A DNA stretch of 27,886 nucleotides, taken from contig CABRHR010000016.1 in NCBI GenBank assembly GCA_902470835.1, positions 1 through 27,886 of the forward strand. Reading direction: 5' to 3'. Numbering within the stretch: the first letter of the stretch is position 1; each line of letters opens with the position of its first letter. Source of the stretch: an uncultured Collinsella sp. Its GTDB lineage: Bacteria; Actinomycetota; Coriobacteriia; Coriobacteriales; Coriobacteriaceae. Below the pieces are notes generated by a model. The model was not told where the DNA came from and made no database searches. It saw nothing but the letters and a program-made list of their open reading frames with translations. The position numbers and the translations under genes were made by a program. Of the stretch, positions 1 through 7,114 are shown one piece after another.

Positions 1-47
1 CTACACTATCCTCTTCGTCGGCAGCGTCAGATGTGTATAAGAGACAG
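1..47 (+). other. Illumina P5 / i5 index / Nextera adapter (artefact)
   Basis: Bases 1-6 match the end of the P5 flow-cell oligo, 7-14 (TATCCTCT) match Nextera i5 index S503, and 15-47 match the Nextera read-1 adapter ending in the Tn5 mosaic end (29-47). This is library-construction DNA left on the contig. Genomic sequence starts at base 48. Confidence 0.97.
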
Positions 48-52
48 CTGTT

Positions 53-96
53 GAAAAAGGGCCGTGCCTGCCGGCGGAGTTCCGGTGGCACGGCCC
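53..96 (-). terminator. Rho-independent terminator of the GPH transporter gene
   Basis: A 10-bp perfect stem (59-68 with 87-96) has an inner CCGG/CCGG pairing and is followed on the minus strand by five T residues. It lies 24 nt beyond the transporter stop codon. Confidence 0.88.
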
Positions 97-120
97 TGTG
101 ATTTGGACGATATGTCGACC

Positions 121-1680
121 TTACTCGGCGGGAGTTACGCTACCGTCCTGGAAGCCAACGTTGTTGTGGGCAAAGCAGTCCTCGTACTTAAAGCCGGAGA
201 GCTCCTCGCAAAGCGCCTTGACTTCGGGCTTGACGTCGGCCATCTTGCCACCCTCCTTGACGCGGTGAATCTCGTCGCAAAGGATGTCGCACTGTTCCTT
301 ATCGATCTTGATGCCGCGGGCAAGGACGGCCGCAAGCAGGAAGAAGCCGGCGCAGCCGATGATCATGTAGCCGCAGATATACAGAGGAACGGTAGCGGGC
401 TGGGTCACGGCGTCGCTATTGCCGGCGGTCTGAATGAAGCCGGAGGCAGCAAGGACGATAGCCCATACGTTGACGGCGATAGCCTGGGCGATCTGCTGGC
501 AGAGCTGCTGCGCGGAGCTGTAGATGCCCTCGCGACGACGCAGGGTGATGAGCTCATCGACATCGGGGATGTAGTTGAGCAGGACATCGGGCAGATACTG
601 GAAGCCGACGTAGAAGAACTTCCAGATGGCGAAGATGACGGGGTAGGCGATCATGGCGATGGCGACCGTGGAGGTGCCGTTGATCTGACCAAAGGCGAAG
701 TAGTTGTAGGCGATGATGCACGCAGCGCAACCGACATTTGCGAGGTACCAAGACTTGTGGAAGCCCTTCTTGGCCATGAGGGCGACCCAGATGGCGGTGC
801 AGACGATAGCGACGACCTTGCCAGGCATCTCCATCACGGACTCGTAGGACTTAGGAATCTGCAGGCAGTAGACGATGAAGAAGGACAGGCAGGCAGACCA
901 GCAGGCAGCAGCGAGCTTCGTGGAGACCTGTGCATACAGGACCTTGCGGAAGGACTTGTTGCGGAAGGTGGAGATAACGTCGATAAAGAACTTCTTGATG
1001 CCCTCGCCGACACTCTCGATCTTCTCCTGAGCGACCTCCTCGGGGGTGTGCTCCCACGTGGACAGGTACACGCAGAGCAGCGAGATTGCCATAACCGAAG
1101 CGTTGACCGTAGCGATGATGAAGTAGCTGAACGGGTTGGTCTCGCCGAAGGTGCCAAAGCCAAAGCCGACGAGTGCAGCCATCAGGAAGCCGGCGGCGTT
1201 ACCAAAGAGATGCTTGTAGCCGGTAAGGTACGTACGCTCCTTAAAGTCGTCGGTCATCTCAATGGTAAGCGGCGACAGGTTGGCGGTGCAGAACGTGTAC
1301 GCGACGTTGTAGATCAGGTACAGCACAAAGTAGTACGGGAAGCCAAACGGCGTAGCCACGAAGATGAGCGGCTCGGCGATCATCATCGGGATGGACAGCA
1401 AGATCCAGAAACGACGACGACCAAAGATACGGCCAATCTTAGTGGCATAGAAGTTATCGGCCACAAAGCCCATCAGCGGGCAAAGAATGGCGTTGACATA
1501 GATGGCAAACGAGCTGATCAGTGCAGCCTCGCCTGCGGACAGGCCGCACTCCGTGGACAGAAACAGCACCATGTAGCTGTGCGTAAAGGTCAGGGCACCG
1601 GAATTGAGCATGCCGCCCATACCAAAGCCCAAGCGCGTCCAGAATGTGATCTTACGCTTTTTACCAATCTTATTAGTCAT
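121..1680 (-). CDS. GPH-family (MFS) sugar/hexuronide cation symporter
   Basis: This 519-aa inner-membrane protein has about 12 hydrophobic segments. It fits the glycoside-pentoside-hexuronide (MelB/UidB-like) branch of MFS transporters: an early FGMGGM segment, GRRRFWIL after the second/third membrane segments, and a cytoplasmic ITLRRREGIYSS segment late in the protein resembling the family's conserved EGI loop. The start chosen is the ATG at 1680, 4 nt after GGGAG. The longer reading to 1758 lacks a comparable ribosome site and adds a polar tail atypical of the family. It closes the uxa gene cluster and its promoter carries the operators found before uxaC, so the likely cargo is galacturonate, glucuronate or an oligogalacturonide/glucuronide. 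The family is clear from sequence; the substrate is inferred from context. Confidence 0.88.
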   Translation of the reverse strand: MTNKIGKKRKITFWTRLGFGMGGMLNSGALTFTHSYMVLFLSTECGLSAGEAALISSFAIYVNAILCPLMGFVADNFYATKIGRIFGRRRFWILLSIPMMIAEPLIFVATPFGFPYYFVLYLIYNVAYTFCTANLSPLTIEMTDDFKERTYLTGYKHLFGNAAGFLMAALVGFGFGTFGETNPFSYFIIATVNASVMAISLLCVYLSTWEHTPEEVAQEKIESVGEGIKKFFIDVISTFRNKSFRKVLYAQVSTKLAAACWSACLSFFIVYCLQIPKSYESVMEMPGKVVAIVCTAIWVALMAKKGFHKSWYLANVGCAACIIAYNYFAFGQINGTSTVAIAMIAYPVIFAIWKFFYVGFQYLPDVLLNYIPDVDELITLRRREGIYSSAQQLCQQIAQAIAVNVWAIVLAASGFIQTAGNSDAVTQPATVPLYICGYMIIGCAGFFLLAAVLARGIKIDKEQCDILCDEIHRVKEGGKMADVKPEVKALCEELSGFKYEDCFAHNNVGFQDGSVTPAE

Positions 1681-1764
1681 CGAGCTCCCTCTCTTTTCTC
1701 GATTGTCTTGCAACAAGACACTGGAGTCCACGCCGACATCTGTCTGCATGTCGTTCACTTGTAG

Positions 1765-1778
1765 GGTGAACGTTTAGC
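1765..1778. promoter_or_regulatory. Putative LacI-type operator A (GPH transporter)
   Basis: GGTGAACGTTTAGC has one perfect half of the GGTGAACGTTCACC palindrome and one degenerate half. It lies over the expected transcription start of the transporter promoter, centred 40 bp from operator B. Confidence 0.6.
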
Positions 1779-1781
1779 TAG

Positions 1782-1810
1782 ATTATGCGCGATTGCTTAT
1801 GATAGGTGAA
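1782..1810 (-). promoter_or_regulatory. Predicted sigma70 promoter of the GPH transporter
   Basis: On the minus strand TTCACC (1805-1810) and CATAAT (1782-1787) are 17 bp apart. The -35 lies inside operator B, and operator A covers the expected start site, which suits repression by occlusion. Predicted from sequence only. Confidence 0.5.
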
Positions 1811-1818
1811 CGTTCACT
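1805..1818. promoter_or_regulatory. Putative LacI-type operator B (GPH transporter)
   Basis: GGTGAACGTTCACT is one base short of the perfect palindrome seen before uxaC. The central CG within AACGTT is typical of LacI-family operators. The nearest candidate regulator is the LacI-family gene at 7115-8194. Confidence 0.72.
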
Positions 1819-1831
1819 TGAATAATATCCT

Positions 1832-1859
1832 TGAACGGTAGTTTTTTATCGCTGAACGG
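1832..1859. promoter_or_regulatory. Conserved box beside operator B
   Basis: TGAACGGTAGTTTTT (1832-1846) recurs with one base changed at 6774-6788, and both lie 13-14 bp beyond the strong operator. A second TGAACGG follows at 1853-1859. It may be a degenerate third operator or a second factor's site. Confidence 0.4.
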
Positions 1860-1922
1860 GCATATAGCTCAAAACAATCTCGCTTACAGGGGCATTGAGT
1901 GGGTTTAGATTTTGAGCAGTTA

Positions 1923-1936
1923 GGTGAACGTTTATT
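1923..1936. promoter_or_regulatory. Putative distal LacI-type operator C
   Basis: GGTGAACGTTTATT is a half-perfect copy of the operator, centred 118 bp from operator B. An auxiliary site at this distance could support looping by a tetrameric LacI protein. That role is inference. Confidence 0.45.
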
Positions 1937-1983
1937 GTTTCGCCCCCGTGCCTCCGAAAAACGCGTTTGAACGAACGGGACAG

Positions 1984-2019
1984 CATGGCCCCGCCGGGAA
2001 CACTCCCGACGGGGCCATG
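1984..2019 (-). terminator. Hairpin after uxaA (probable terminator)
   Basis: A 10-bp perfect stem (1984-1993 with 2010-2019) has an inner GC stem and lies 33 nt beyond the uxaA stop. No T-run follows directly; a run of five T comes about 25 nt later. It could terminate transcription or protect the 3' end. Confidence 0.5.
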
Positions 2020-2051
2020 GTCAATAGCGCCCTATACGGACTTGTTTGCCA

Positions 2052-3536
2052 CTACAGGCAGACGCCGTCCTTCCAGATACTGATCTCGTGACAGCCACGG
2101 CGCTCGGCACTCGTGAGCTTACCGCTCGCCGTCTCCAGCACCAGCTGGTACAGGTCGCGGGCGGCCTCGTCGAGCGTGCGCTCACCCGTGGCAATCACGC
2201 CGGCGTTAAAGTCCATCCAGTTGGCCTTGTGGTCGCACAGACGCTGATTGGTGAACACCTTGAGCGTAGGCGCCGGCGCGCCAAACGGCGTGCCGCGTCC
2301 GGTCGAGAACAGAATCACGTGGCAGCCAGCAGCCGTCAACGCCGTGGTGGATACCATGTCGTTGCCTGGACCGCACAGCATGTTCAGGCCATGCTTAGTT
2401 GCCTGGCCGGCATACGGCAGCACGCCGACGATGGGGGCAGATCCACCCTTTTGCACGCAGCCGCAGCTCTTGTCCTCGAGCGTGGTAATACCGCCGTCCT
2501 TGTTGCCAGGACTCGGGTTCTCATAGACGACCTCGCCGTGGCTGATAAAGTAGTCCTTAAAGCCATTGAGCATGTCGGAAGCGGCGTTAAAGACCTGCTC
2601 GTTCTCACAGCGATCGAGCAGGATACTCTCGGCGCCAAACATCTCGGGCACCTCGGTAAGCACCGACGTGCCGCCGCGGGCGACAACCATATCGCTCACG
2701 CGACCGATCGTGGGGTTGGCGGTAATACCCGAAAGACCGTCAGAGCCGCCGCACTTAAGTCCAATAACCAGCTCGGAGGCCGGAATGGGCTCGCGCTTGG
2801 CCTGCTTGGCGAGGTCTGCCAGCTCGGCCAGAATCTTGTGGCCCTCGATCTGCTCGTCGGATACATCCTGGCAGGTGAGGAAGCGGACGCGCTCGTGGTC
2901 GAAGTCACCGAGCTCATCGAGCACCTGCTGGTGCGTACAGTTCTCGCAACCGAGCGACAGGAACAGCACGCCGGCCGCATTAGGATGACGCGAGAGCGCC
3001 ACCAGCAGACGACGCGTCTGGGCATGGTCGGCGCCGGTCTGCGAGCAGCCAAAGGGATGCGGGAAGTAGTAGACGCCCTCCAGCGAGCCATCGACCAGAT
3101 CCTGGGCCTGCTCACGCATGGCACGCGCGACTTCGTTGACACAGCCGACCGTGGGGATGATCCACAGCTCATTGCGCGTGGCGGCACGACCGTCGGCGCG
3201 GCGGAAACCCATAAAGGTCTCGGGCTCAACCGAATCCACGACTGGATGCGTCGGGTTGTAGGTGTACTCGACCTCGCCCGAAAGGTTGGTCTTGACGTTA
3301 TGTGTATGAAGCCACTGACCGGGCTGGACATCGCCCGTCACATGGCCGATAGGAAGGCCGTACTTGATGACGTCCTCCCCCGCGGCAATCGAGCGCACGG
3401 CTATCTTATGACCCTGCGGAATATCCTCCGCGGCCACGACCTCGCCCACCCCGGGAACCGCGACGGCGGTGCCCTTGGCAAGCGGCGACAGCGCGACGAT
3501 CACGTTGTCGGCCGGATTGATCTGGATAGTGTTCAT
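2052..3536 (-). CDS. uxaA: Altronate dehydratase
   Basis: This 494-aa cytoplasmic enzyme dehydrates D-altronate to 2-keto-3-deoxy-D-gluconate, the last uxa-specific step of galacturonate breakdown. The N-terminal ~100 residues form the SAF-like domain (INPADNVIVALSPLAKG). The catalytic dehydratase part follows, with conserved Cys-rich segments (GCSQTGADHAQT, GCENCTHQQV, LKCGGSDGLSG) that suit a metal-dependent dehydratase, and a late FSTGRGTPFG segment. Length matches the family. ATG at 3536 follows AGGA. Order uxaC-uxaB-uxaA-transporter follows the chemistry. The genes for KDG kinase and KDPG aldolase are not in the window. Confidence 0.95.
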   Translation of the reverse strand: MNTIQINPADNVIVALSPLAKGTAVAVPGVGEVVAAEDIPQGHKIAVRSIAAGEDVIKYGLPIGHVTGDVQPGQWLHTHNVKTNLSGEVEYTYNPTHPVVDSVEPETFMGFRRADGRAATRNELWIIPTVGCVNEVARAMREQAQDLVDGSLEGVYYFPHPFGCSQTGADHAQTRRLLVALSRHPNAAGVLFLSLGCENCTHQQVLDELGDFDHERVRFLTCQDVSDEQIEGHKILAELADLAKQAKREPIPASELVIGLKCGGSDGLSGITANPTIGRVSDMVVARGGTSVLTEVPEMFGAESILLDRCENEQVFNAASDMLNGFKDYFISHGEVVYENPSPGNKDGGITTLEDKSCGCVQKGGSAPIVGVLPYAGQATKHGLNMLCGPGNDMVSTTALTAAGCHVILFSTGRGTPFGAPAPTLKVFTNQRLCDHKANWMDFNAGVIATGERTLDEAARDLYQLVLETASGKLTSAERRGCHEISIWKDGVCL

Positions 3537-3575
3537 TGCAAATGGTCCTAACCCTACAGGTTGAGCAGAAGTCGA

Positions 3576-3605
3576 GACGCGGGCACGCCGTCCCGCGCCC
3601 GCGTC
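3576..3605 (-). terminator. Intercistronic hairpin uxaB-uxaA
   Basis: A perfect 9-bp GC stem (3576-3584 with 3597-3605) and 12-nt loop sit 12 nt beyond the uxaB stop. There is no T-run, so an mRNA-processing or stability element is as likely as a terminator. Confidence 0.45.
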
Positions 3606-3617
3606 TGCGCCGGAAAT

Positions 3618-5132
3618 TTACGCCTGAGCGTTGGCGAAGGCCTGCTTGGCGCCCTCGGCACGCACGACGGCGAGCGCGCTGACGACAAACTCCTCAAGAC
3701 CTGCGATCTGCGTGAGGTCCTCGCCCCACATCTGCTCGTTGGTGAGCACGTCGTGCACCAGCTGGGCATCGTCGGCGCCGGCATGGGCGGCGTAGAAGTC
3801 GAGCACGAAGGCGTCGTCCTGAGCGGTGTACTCGGTGCCGTCGGAGCGACGCAGGTGCAGGCCGTCGCCCTCGCGGGACACGAGCTCCTGCGTGTAAAAG
3901 GAGATGAGCGTAGCGAGGCTCGTCGCCAGGCACTTGGGCAGGTTGCCGGTCTCGGCAACGTAGTCCTTGAGCGTGGGCAGGTCGCGGGCGCGCCACTTAG
4001 CCGTGGAGTTGAGGCAAATGGAGAGCAGCGCATGATCAATAAACGGGTTGTCGAAGCGGTTTTCGACGGCGGCGGCAAAGGCCTTGCAGTCCTCGACATC
4101 CAAGTCGGCGGCAAGCGTCGGAATGACCTCGTCGTAGAGCATGGTGTTCATGAAGCCGCGAATGGTCTCGTCATGCATGCAGTCGCGCACGATATCAAAG
4201 CCGGCAACCCAGGAACCCGGAACGAAGGCGGTGTGGGCACCGTTGAGGATGCGGACCTTGCGCTTTTTGTACGGGGTGACGTCGGGAGTCACAAAGACAC
4301 CCGGCAGACCGGCCTTCACGAAGGGCAGACGCTCCTTGAGCGATTCGTCACCCTGGATGCCCCACATCTGGAAGGGCTCACGCACGGCCAAGAATGGATC
4401 CTCATAGCCCAAGCGCTCGGCCACGGCAGCGGCCTCCTTGGGATCGCGGATGCGACCCGGAACGATGGTGTCGACGAGCGTGGTGCAGACGGTGCAGTCG
4501 TTGGCCATCCACTGCGAAAACTCGTCCTCCCAGCCCCAGTCGCTCACGTACTGGTTCATGATGCGCAGCAGCTCCTCGCCGTTATGGTCGATGAGCTCGC
4601 AGGCGAGCACGATGACGCCCTGCTTGCCGGCAGCCCAGCGGGCATGGAGCACCTGGGCAAGCTTGGCAGGGAAGCTCGCGGGGGGCATGTCGTCGGCCTT
4701 GCAGGACGGATCGTAGGCGATACCGGCCTCGGTGGTGTTGGAGACGACAATCTCCAGGTCGTCGGAAACGGCGACCTCCATCATGGCGCGATAGTCGTCC
4801 TCGCGATACGGGTTGAGGCAGCGGCTGCAGGCGCTGATCACGCGGGACTCGTCAACCGTGTTGCCGTTCTCCTTGCCGCGCACCAGCACGGTGTACAGGT
4901 CGTCCTGGGCATTGATACCGTCGGCAAAGCCAAAGGCACCGCTGATGGGCTGCACCATGACGACCTTGCCGTTCCAGCCGGTGGCCTCGTTGCCCATGTC
5001 AAAGAAGCGGTCGACGAAGGCGCGCAGGAAATTGCCCTCGCCAAACTGCAGAACCTTCTCGGGAGCATCCTTGGGCAGCAAATAGCCCTTGTAGCCGATC
5101 TTCTCGAGCGCATCGTAGCTGATGTTCTCCAT
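3618..5132 (-). CDS. uxaB: Tagaturonate reductase (altronate oxidoreductase)
   Basis: This 504-aa cytoplasmic NAD-dependent polyol dehydrogenase reduces D-tagaturonate to D-altronate. The N-terminal Rossmann start VLQFGEGNFLRAFVDRFFD is the UxaB hallmark within the mannitol-dehydrogenase superfamily, and SNTTEAGI follows near residue 130. The C-terminal dehydrogenase domain includes KKRKVRILNGAHTA, with the Lys and the Asn/His expected in the active site, and FVPGSWVAGFD. ATG at 5132 follows GGAG with a 9-nt spacer. It lies between uxaC and uxaA in one orientation. The related fructuronate reductase UxuB is possible in principle, but the partner is uxaA and not uxuA, which favours UxaB. Confidence 0.94.
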   Translation of the reverse strand: MENISYDALEKIGYKGYLLPKDAPEKVLQFGEGNFLRAFVDRFFDMGNEATGWNGKVVMVQPISGAFGFADGINAQDDLYTVLVRGKENGNTVDESRVISACSRCLNPYREDDYRAMMEVAVSDDLEIVVSNTTEAGIAYDPSCKADDMPPASFPAKLAQVLHARWAAGKQGVIVLACELIDHNGEELLRIMNQYVSDWGWEDEFSQWMANDCTVCTTLVDTIVPGRIRDPKEAAAVAERLGYEDPFLAVREPFQMWGIQGDESLKERLPFVKAGLPGVFVTPDVTPYKKRKVRILNGAHTAFVPGSWVAGFDIVRDCMHDETIRGFMNTMLYDEVIPTLAADLDVEDCKAFAAAVENRFDNPFIDHALLSICLNSTAKWRARDLPTLKDYVAETGNLPKCLATSLATLISFYTQELVSREGDGLHLRRSDGTEYTAQDDAFVLDFYAAHAGADDAQLVHDVLTNEQMWGEDLTQIAGLEEFVVSALAVVRAEGAKQAFANAQA

Positions 5133-5169
5133 CTATGTGTCTCCTTAGATGTCTGTTAGCGTGCAAGCA

Positions 5170-5200
5170 AAACGGGGCGCCGCGTGTGGCAACGGCGCCC
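5170..5200 (-). terminator. Terminator-like hairpin between uxaC and uxaB
   Basis: An 8-bp perfect GC stem (5175-5182 with 5193-5200) is followed on the minus strand by CGTTTTGC, and starts 26 nt beyond the uxaC stop. It may partly terminate transcription and lower uxaBA expression relative to uxaC. Confidence 0.5.
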
Positions 5201-5226
5201 AGGGTTCGATGTGATTCGATGCGGGC

Positions 5227-6654
5227 TTAGGCCTCGACGGTGTCCAGGTCAAAGCCAAAGTAGCGGACCGCATTGTTGTAGCTGATGTCGCGCACGATAC
5301 TGCCCAGCAGCTCCATGTCGGCCGGGTACTTGCCCTGCTCGACCCACTCGCCGATCACGCTGCACAGCACGCGACGGAAGTACTCGTGACGCGGGTAGGA
5401 CAGGAAGGAGCGGGAGTCGGTAAGCATGCCCACAAAGTTGCCCAGCACGCCCTCGTTAGCCAAAGCCGTGAGCTGCTCGCGCATGCCGACCTCGTTGTCG
5501 TTGAACCACCAGGCGGAGCCGTTCTGGATCTTACCAGCAGTCGGAGCCTCCTGGAAGCAGCCCATGACGGTATCGATCATGGTGTTATCGATGGGGTTCA
5601 GGCTGTACAGGATGGTCTTGGGCAGGCCGCAGGTCTCCTGGATGGAGTTGAGGAAATCGGCGAGCTGGTCGGACGGCGTGTAGTTGGAGATGCAGTCGTA
5701 GCCGGTGTCGGGACCGAGCTTGGCGAACATGGCGCGGTTGTTGTCGCGCTTGCACCCAAAGTGCAGCTGCATGGCCCAGCCCAGACGGACATACTCACCG
5801 GCAACGAACTGCATAAAGGCAGTCTTGTACTTGAGGACTTCTTCCTCGGTGAGCGGCTCAGCAGCCAGGCCCTTGGCAAAGATGGCCTCGATCTCGTCGG
5901 CGGTAGCCGGGACGTACATAACGTAATCGAGTGCGTGGTCGGAGGCGCGGCAGCCCAGCTCGTGAGCAACGTCGTAGCGCTTGGAGATGGCAGCCTTCAT
6001 GCCCTCGAAGTCGCTGACCTCAACGCCGGCAACCTCGGAGAGGCGCTTGCAGTAGTCGGCAAACTCCTGGCCGCGCTCGATGCGCAGGGCGGCGTCGGGG
6101 CGCATGGCGGGAACGACCTGAACGTCAAAGCTGTCGTCGGCTGCAATCTTCTTGTGCCACTCAAAACTGTCGGCGGGGTCGTCAGTAGTGCAGATCATGC
6201 GGACGTTGGACTGCTTGATCAGGTTGCGGCAGGTGAAGCTGGCCTCGGCGAGCTTGGCGTTGGCAAGGTCCCAAACCTCCTGGGCAGTCTTGCCGTTGAG
6301 GACGCCCTCGTAGCCAAAGTAGCGCTTAAGCTCCAGGTGGCTCCACTCAAAGACGGGGTTGCCGACGCAGCGACCCAGGGTATCGGCCCACTTTTGGAAC
6401 TTCTCGCGAGCAGGGGCGTCGCCAGTGATAAAACGCTCGTCGACGCCGTTGGCACGCATCAGGCGCCACTTGTAGTGGTCGCCGCCCAGCCAAACCTCGG
6501 TGATGTTCTCGAAACGCTTGTCCTCCCAGATCTCCTTGGGGGAAATGTGGCAGTGGTAGTCGACGATGGGCATGCCCTCGGCAAAGTTGTGGAACAGCTC
6601 CTCACCGGTCTTGGTGCTCAGCAGGAAATCCTGATCGTCCATAAAGTTTTTCAT
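5227..6654 (-). CDS. uxaC: Glucuronate/galacturonate isomerase
   Basis: This 475-aa cytoplasmic enzyme of the amidohydrolase fold interconverts D-galacturonate with D-tagaturonate, and D-glucuronate with D-fructuronate. Visible hallmarks are the metal-site MPIVDYHCHISPKEIWED near residues 30-47, WLGGDHYKWRLMRANGV, the late GNFVGMLTDSRSFLSYPRHEYFRR, and a C-terminal NNAVRYFGFD. Length is close to the usual ~470 aa. ATG at 6654 is chosen because AAAGGGG lies 8 nt before it; reading on to 6798 would run through the operators. It is the first gene of the cluster and its promoter holds two strong LacI-type palindromes, so it is probably induced by a hexuronate or a pathway intermediate. Confidence 0.96.
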   Translation of the reverse strand: MKNFMDDQDFLLSTKTGEELFHNFAEGMPIVDYHCHISPKEIWEDKRFENITEVWLGGDHYKWRLMRANGVDERFITGDAPAREKFQKWADTLGRCVGNPVFEWSHLELKRYFGYEGVLNGKTAQEVWDLANAKLAEASFTCRNLIKQSNVRMICTTDDPADSFEWHKKIAADDSFDVQVVPAMRPDAALRIERGQEFADYCKRLSEVAGVEVSDFEGMKAAISKRYDVAHELGCRASDHALDYVMYVPATADEIEAIFAKGLAAEPLTEEEVLKYKTAFMQFVAGEYVRLGWAMQLHFGCKRDNNRAMFAKLGPDTGYDCISNYTPSDQLADFLNSIQETCGLPKTILYSLNPIDNTMIDTVMGCFQEAPTAGKIQNGSAWWFNDNEVGMREQLTALANEGVLGNFVGMLTDSRSFLSYPRHEYFRRVLCSVIGEWVEQGKYPADMELLGSIVRDISYNNAVRYFGFDLDTVEA

Positions 6655-6707
6655 CAAACAGCCCCTTTGCTGGCAAGGCGGGCGCACGACGCGCTCGTTA
6701 TCCTTTA

Positions 6708-6721
6708 GGTGAACGTTCACT
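6708..6721. promoter_or_regulatory. Putative LacI-type operator D (uxaC)
   Basis: GGTGAACGTTCACT is the same 14-mer as operator B. It lies near the expected uxaC transcription start, centred 38 bp from operator E. Confidence 0.72.
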
Positions 6722-6751
6722 ATACTAATCCATTGCACCTCAAAAGGTGAA
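6722..6751 (-). promoter_or_regulatory. Predicted uxaC promoter
   Basis: On the minus strand TTCACC (6746-6751, inside operator E) is 18 bp from TAGTAT (6722-6727). It mirrors the transporter promoter: one operator on the -35, the other at the start site. The hexamers are weak, so the exact start is uncertain. Confidence 0.4.
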
Positions 6752-6760
6752 CGTTCACCT
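6745..6760. promoter_or_regulatory. Perfect LacI-type operator E (uxaC)
   Basis: AGGTGAACGTTCACCT is a perfect 16-bp palindrome with the central CG of LacI-family operators, and is the best copy in the window. The LacI-family gene at 7115-8194 is the likely reader. Confidence 0.78.
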
Positions 6761-6773
6761 AACCACCACGGGG

Positions 6774-6797
6774 TGAACGGTAGATTTTGCCCGTTCA
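6774..6797. promoter_or_regulatory. Conserved box beside operator E
   Basis: TGAACGGTAGATTTT (6774-6788) matches the box at 1832-1846 at 14 of 15 positions. An inverted CCGTTCA follows at 6791-6797, making a 7-bp dyad with TGAACGG. It lies within one base of the same distance from the strong operator as in the transporter promoter. Confidence 0.42.
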
Positions 6798-6897
6798 ACG
6801 GTTGCTGGAGCTGTGACTTGCATGTATTGCGGACTGGTTGGCGTCCCCGAACACCGAACTTGAGCGCTTTTGCTCAGGTGGGTCATGTCCCGACGTA

Positions 6898-7082
6898 CAT
6901 TTTTGGGAGTATTCAGCATTGGAGCGCGCCGTGCGCCATCCTCAGCGTCCTATTTGGAACGCAGATAGCGCCCGATCGGCATAAAAAGTGTCCCCGATGG
7001 CAAATTACGCCATCGGGGACACTTAAAACAGTCGTTCTGCACCTCATTCAGGGCATGCCAATGCTGAATACTCCCAAAAATG
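6898..7082. repeat. 185-bp nested inverted-repeat element
   Basis: Perfect 25-bp inverted repeats (6898-6922 and 7058-7082) enclose 135 bp that itself holds a perfect 16-bp hairpin (6986-7001 with 7009-7024). It contains no credible gene. The architecture is MITE-like, but no flanking direct duplication is evident. It lies between uxaC upstream DNA and the end of the lacI-family gene. Confidence 0.7.
6981..7024 (-). terminator. Rho-independent terminator of the lacI-family gene
   Basis: A perfect 16-bp stem with a 7-nt loop (7002-7008) is followed on the minus strand by ACTTTTTATG. It lies about 90 nt beyond the regulator's stop codon, inside the nested repeat. Confidence 0.85.
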
Positions 7083-7114
7083 CACGGCGCAAGAGGGGGT
7101 ACCTGCTCAATCGG

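Noticed and set aside
6885..7095. Target-site duplication around the nested inverted repeat
   Set aside because: The flanks CGACGTA and CACGGCG are not direct repeats; they rather extend the inverted repeat with one mismatch.
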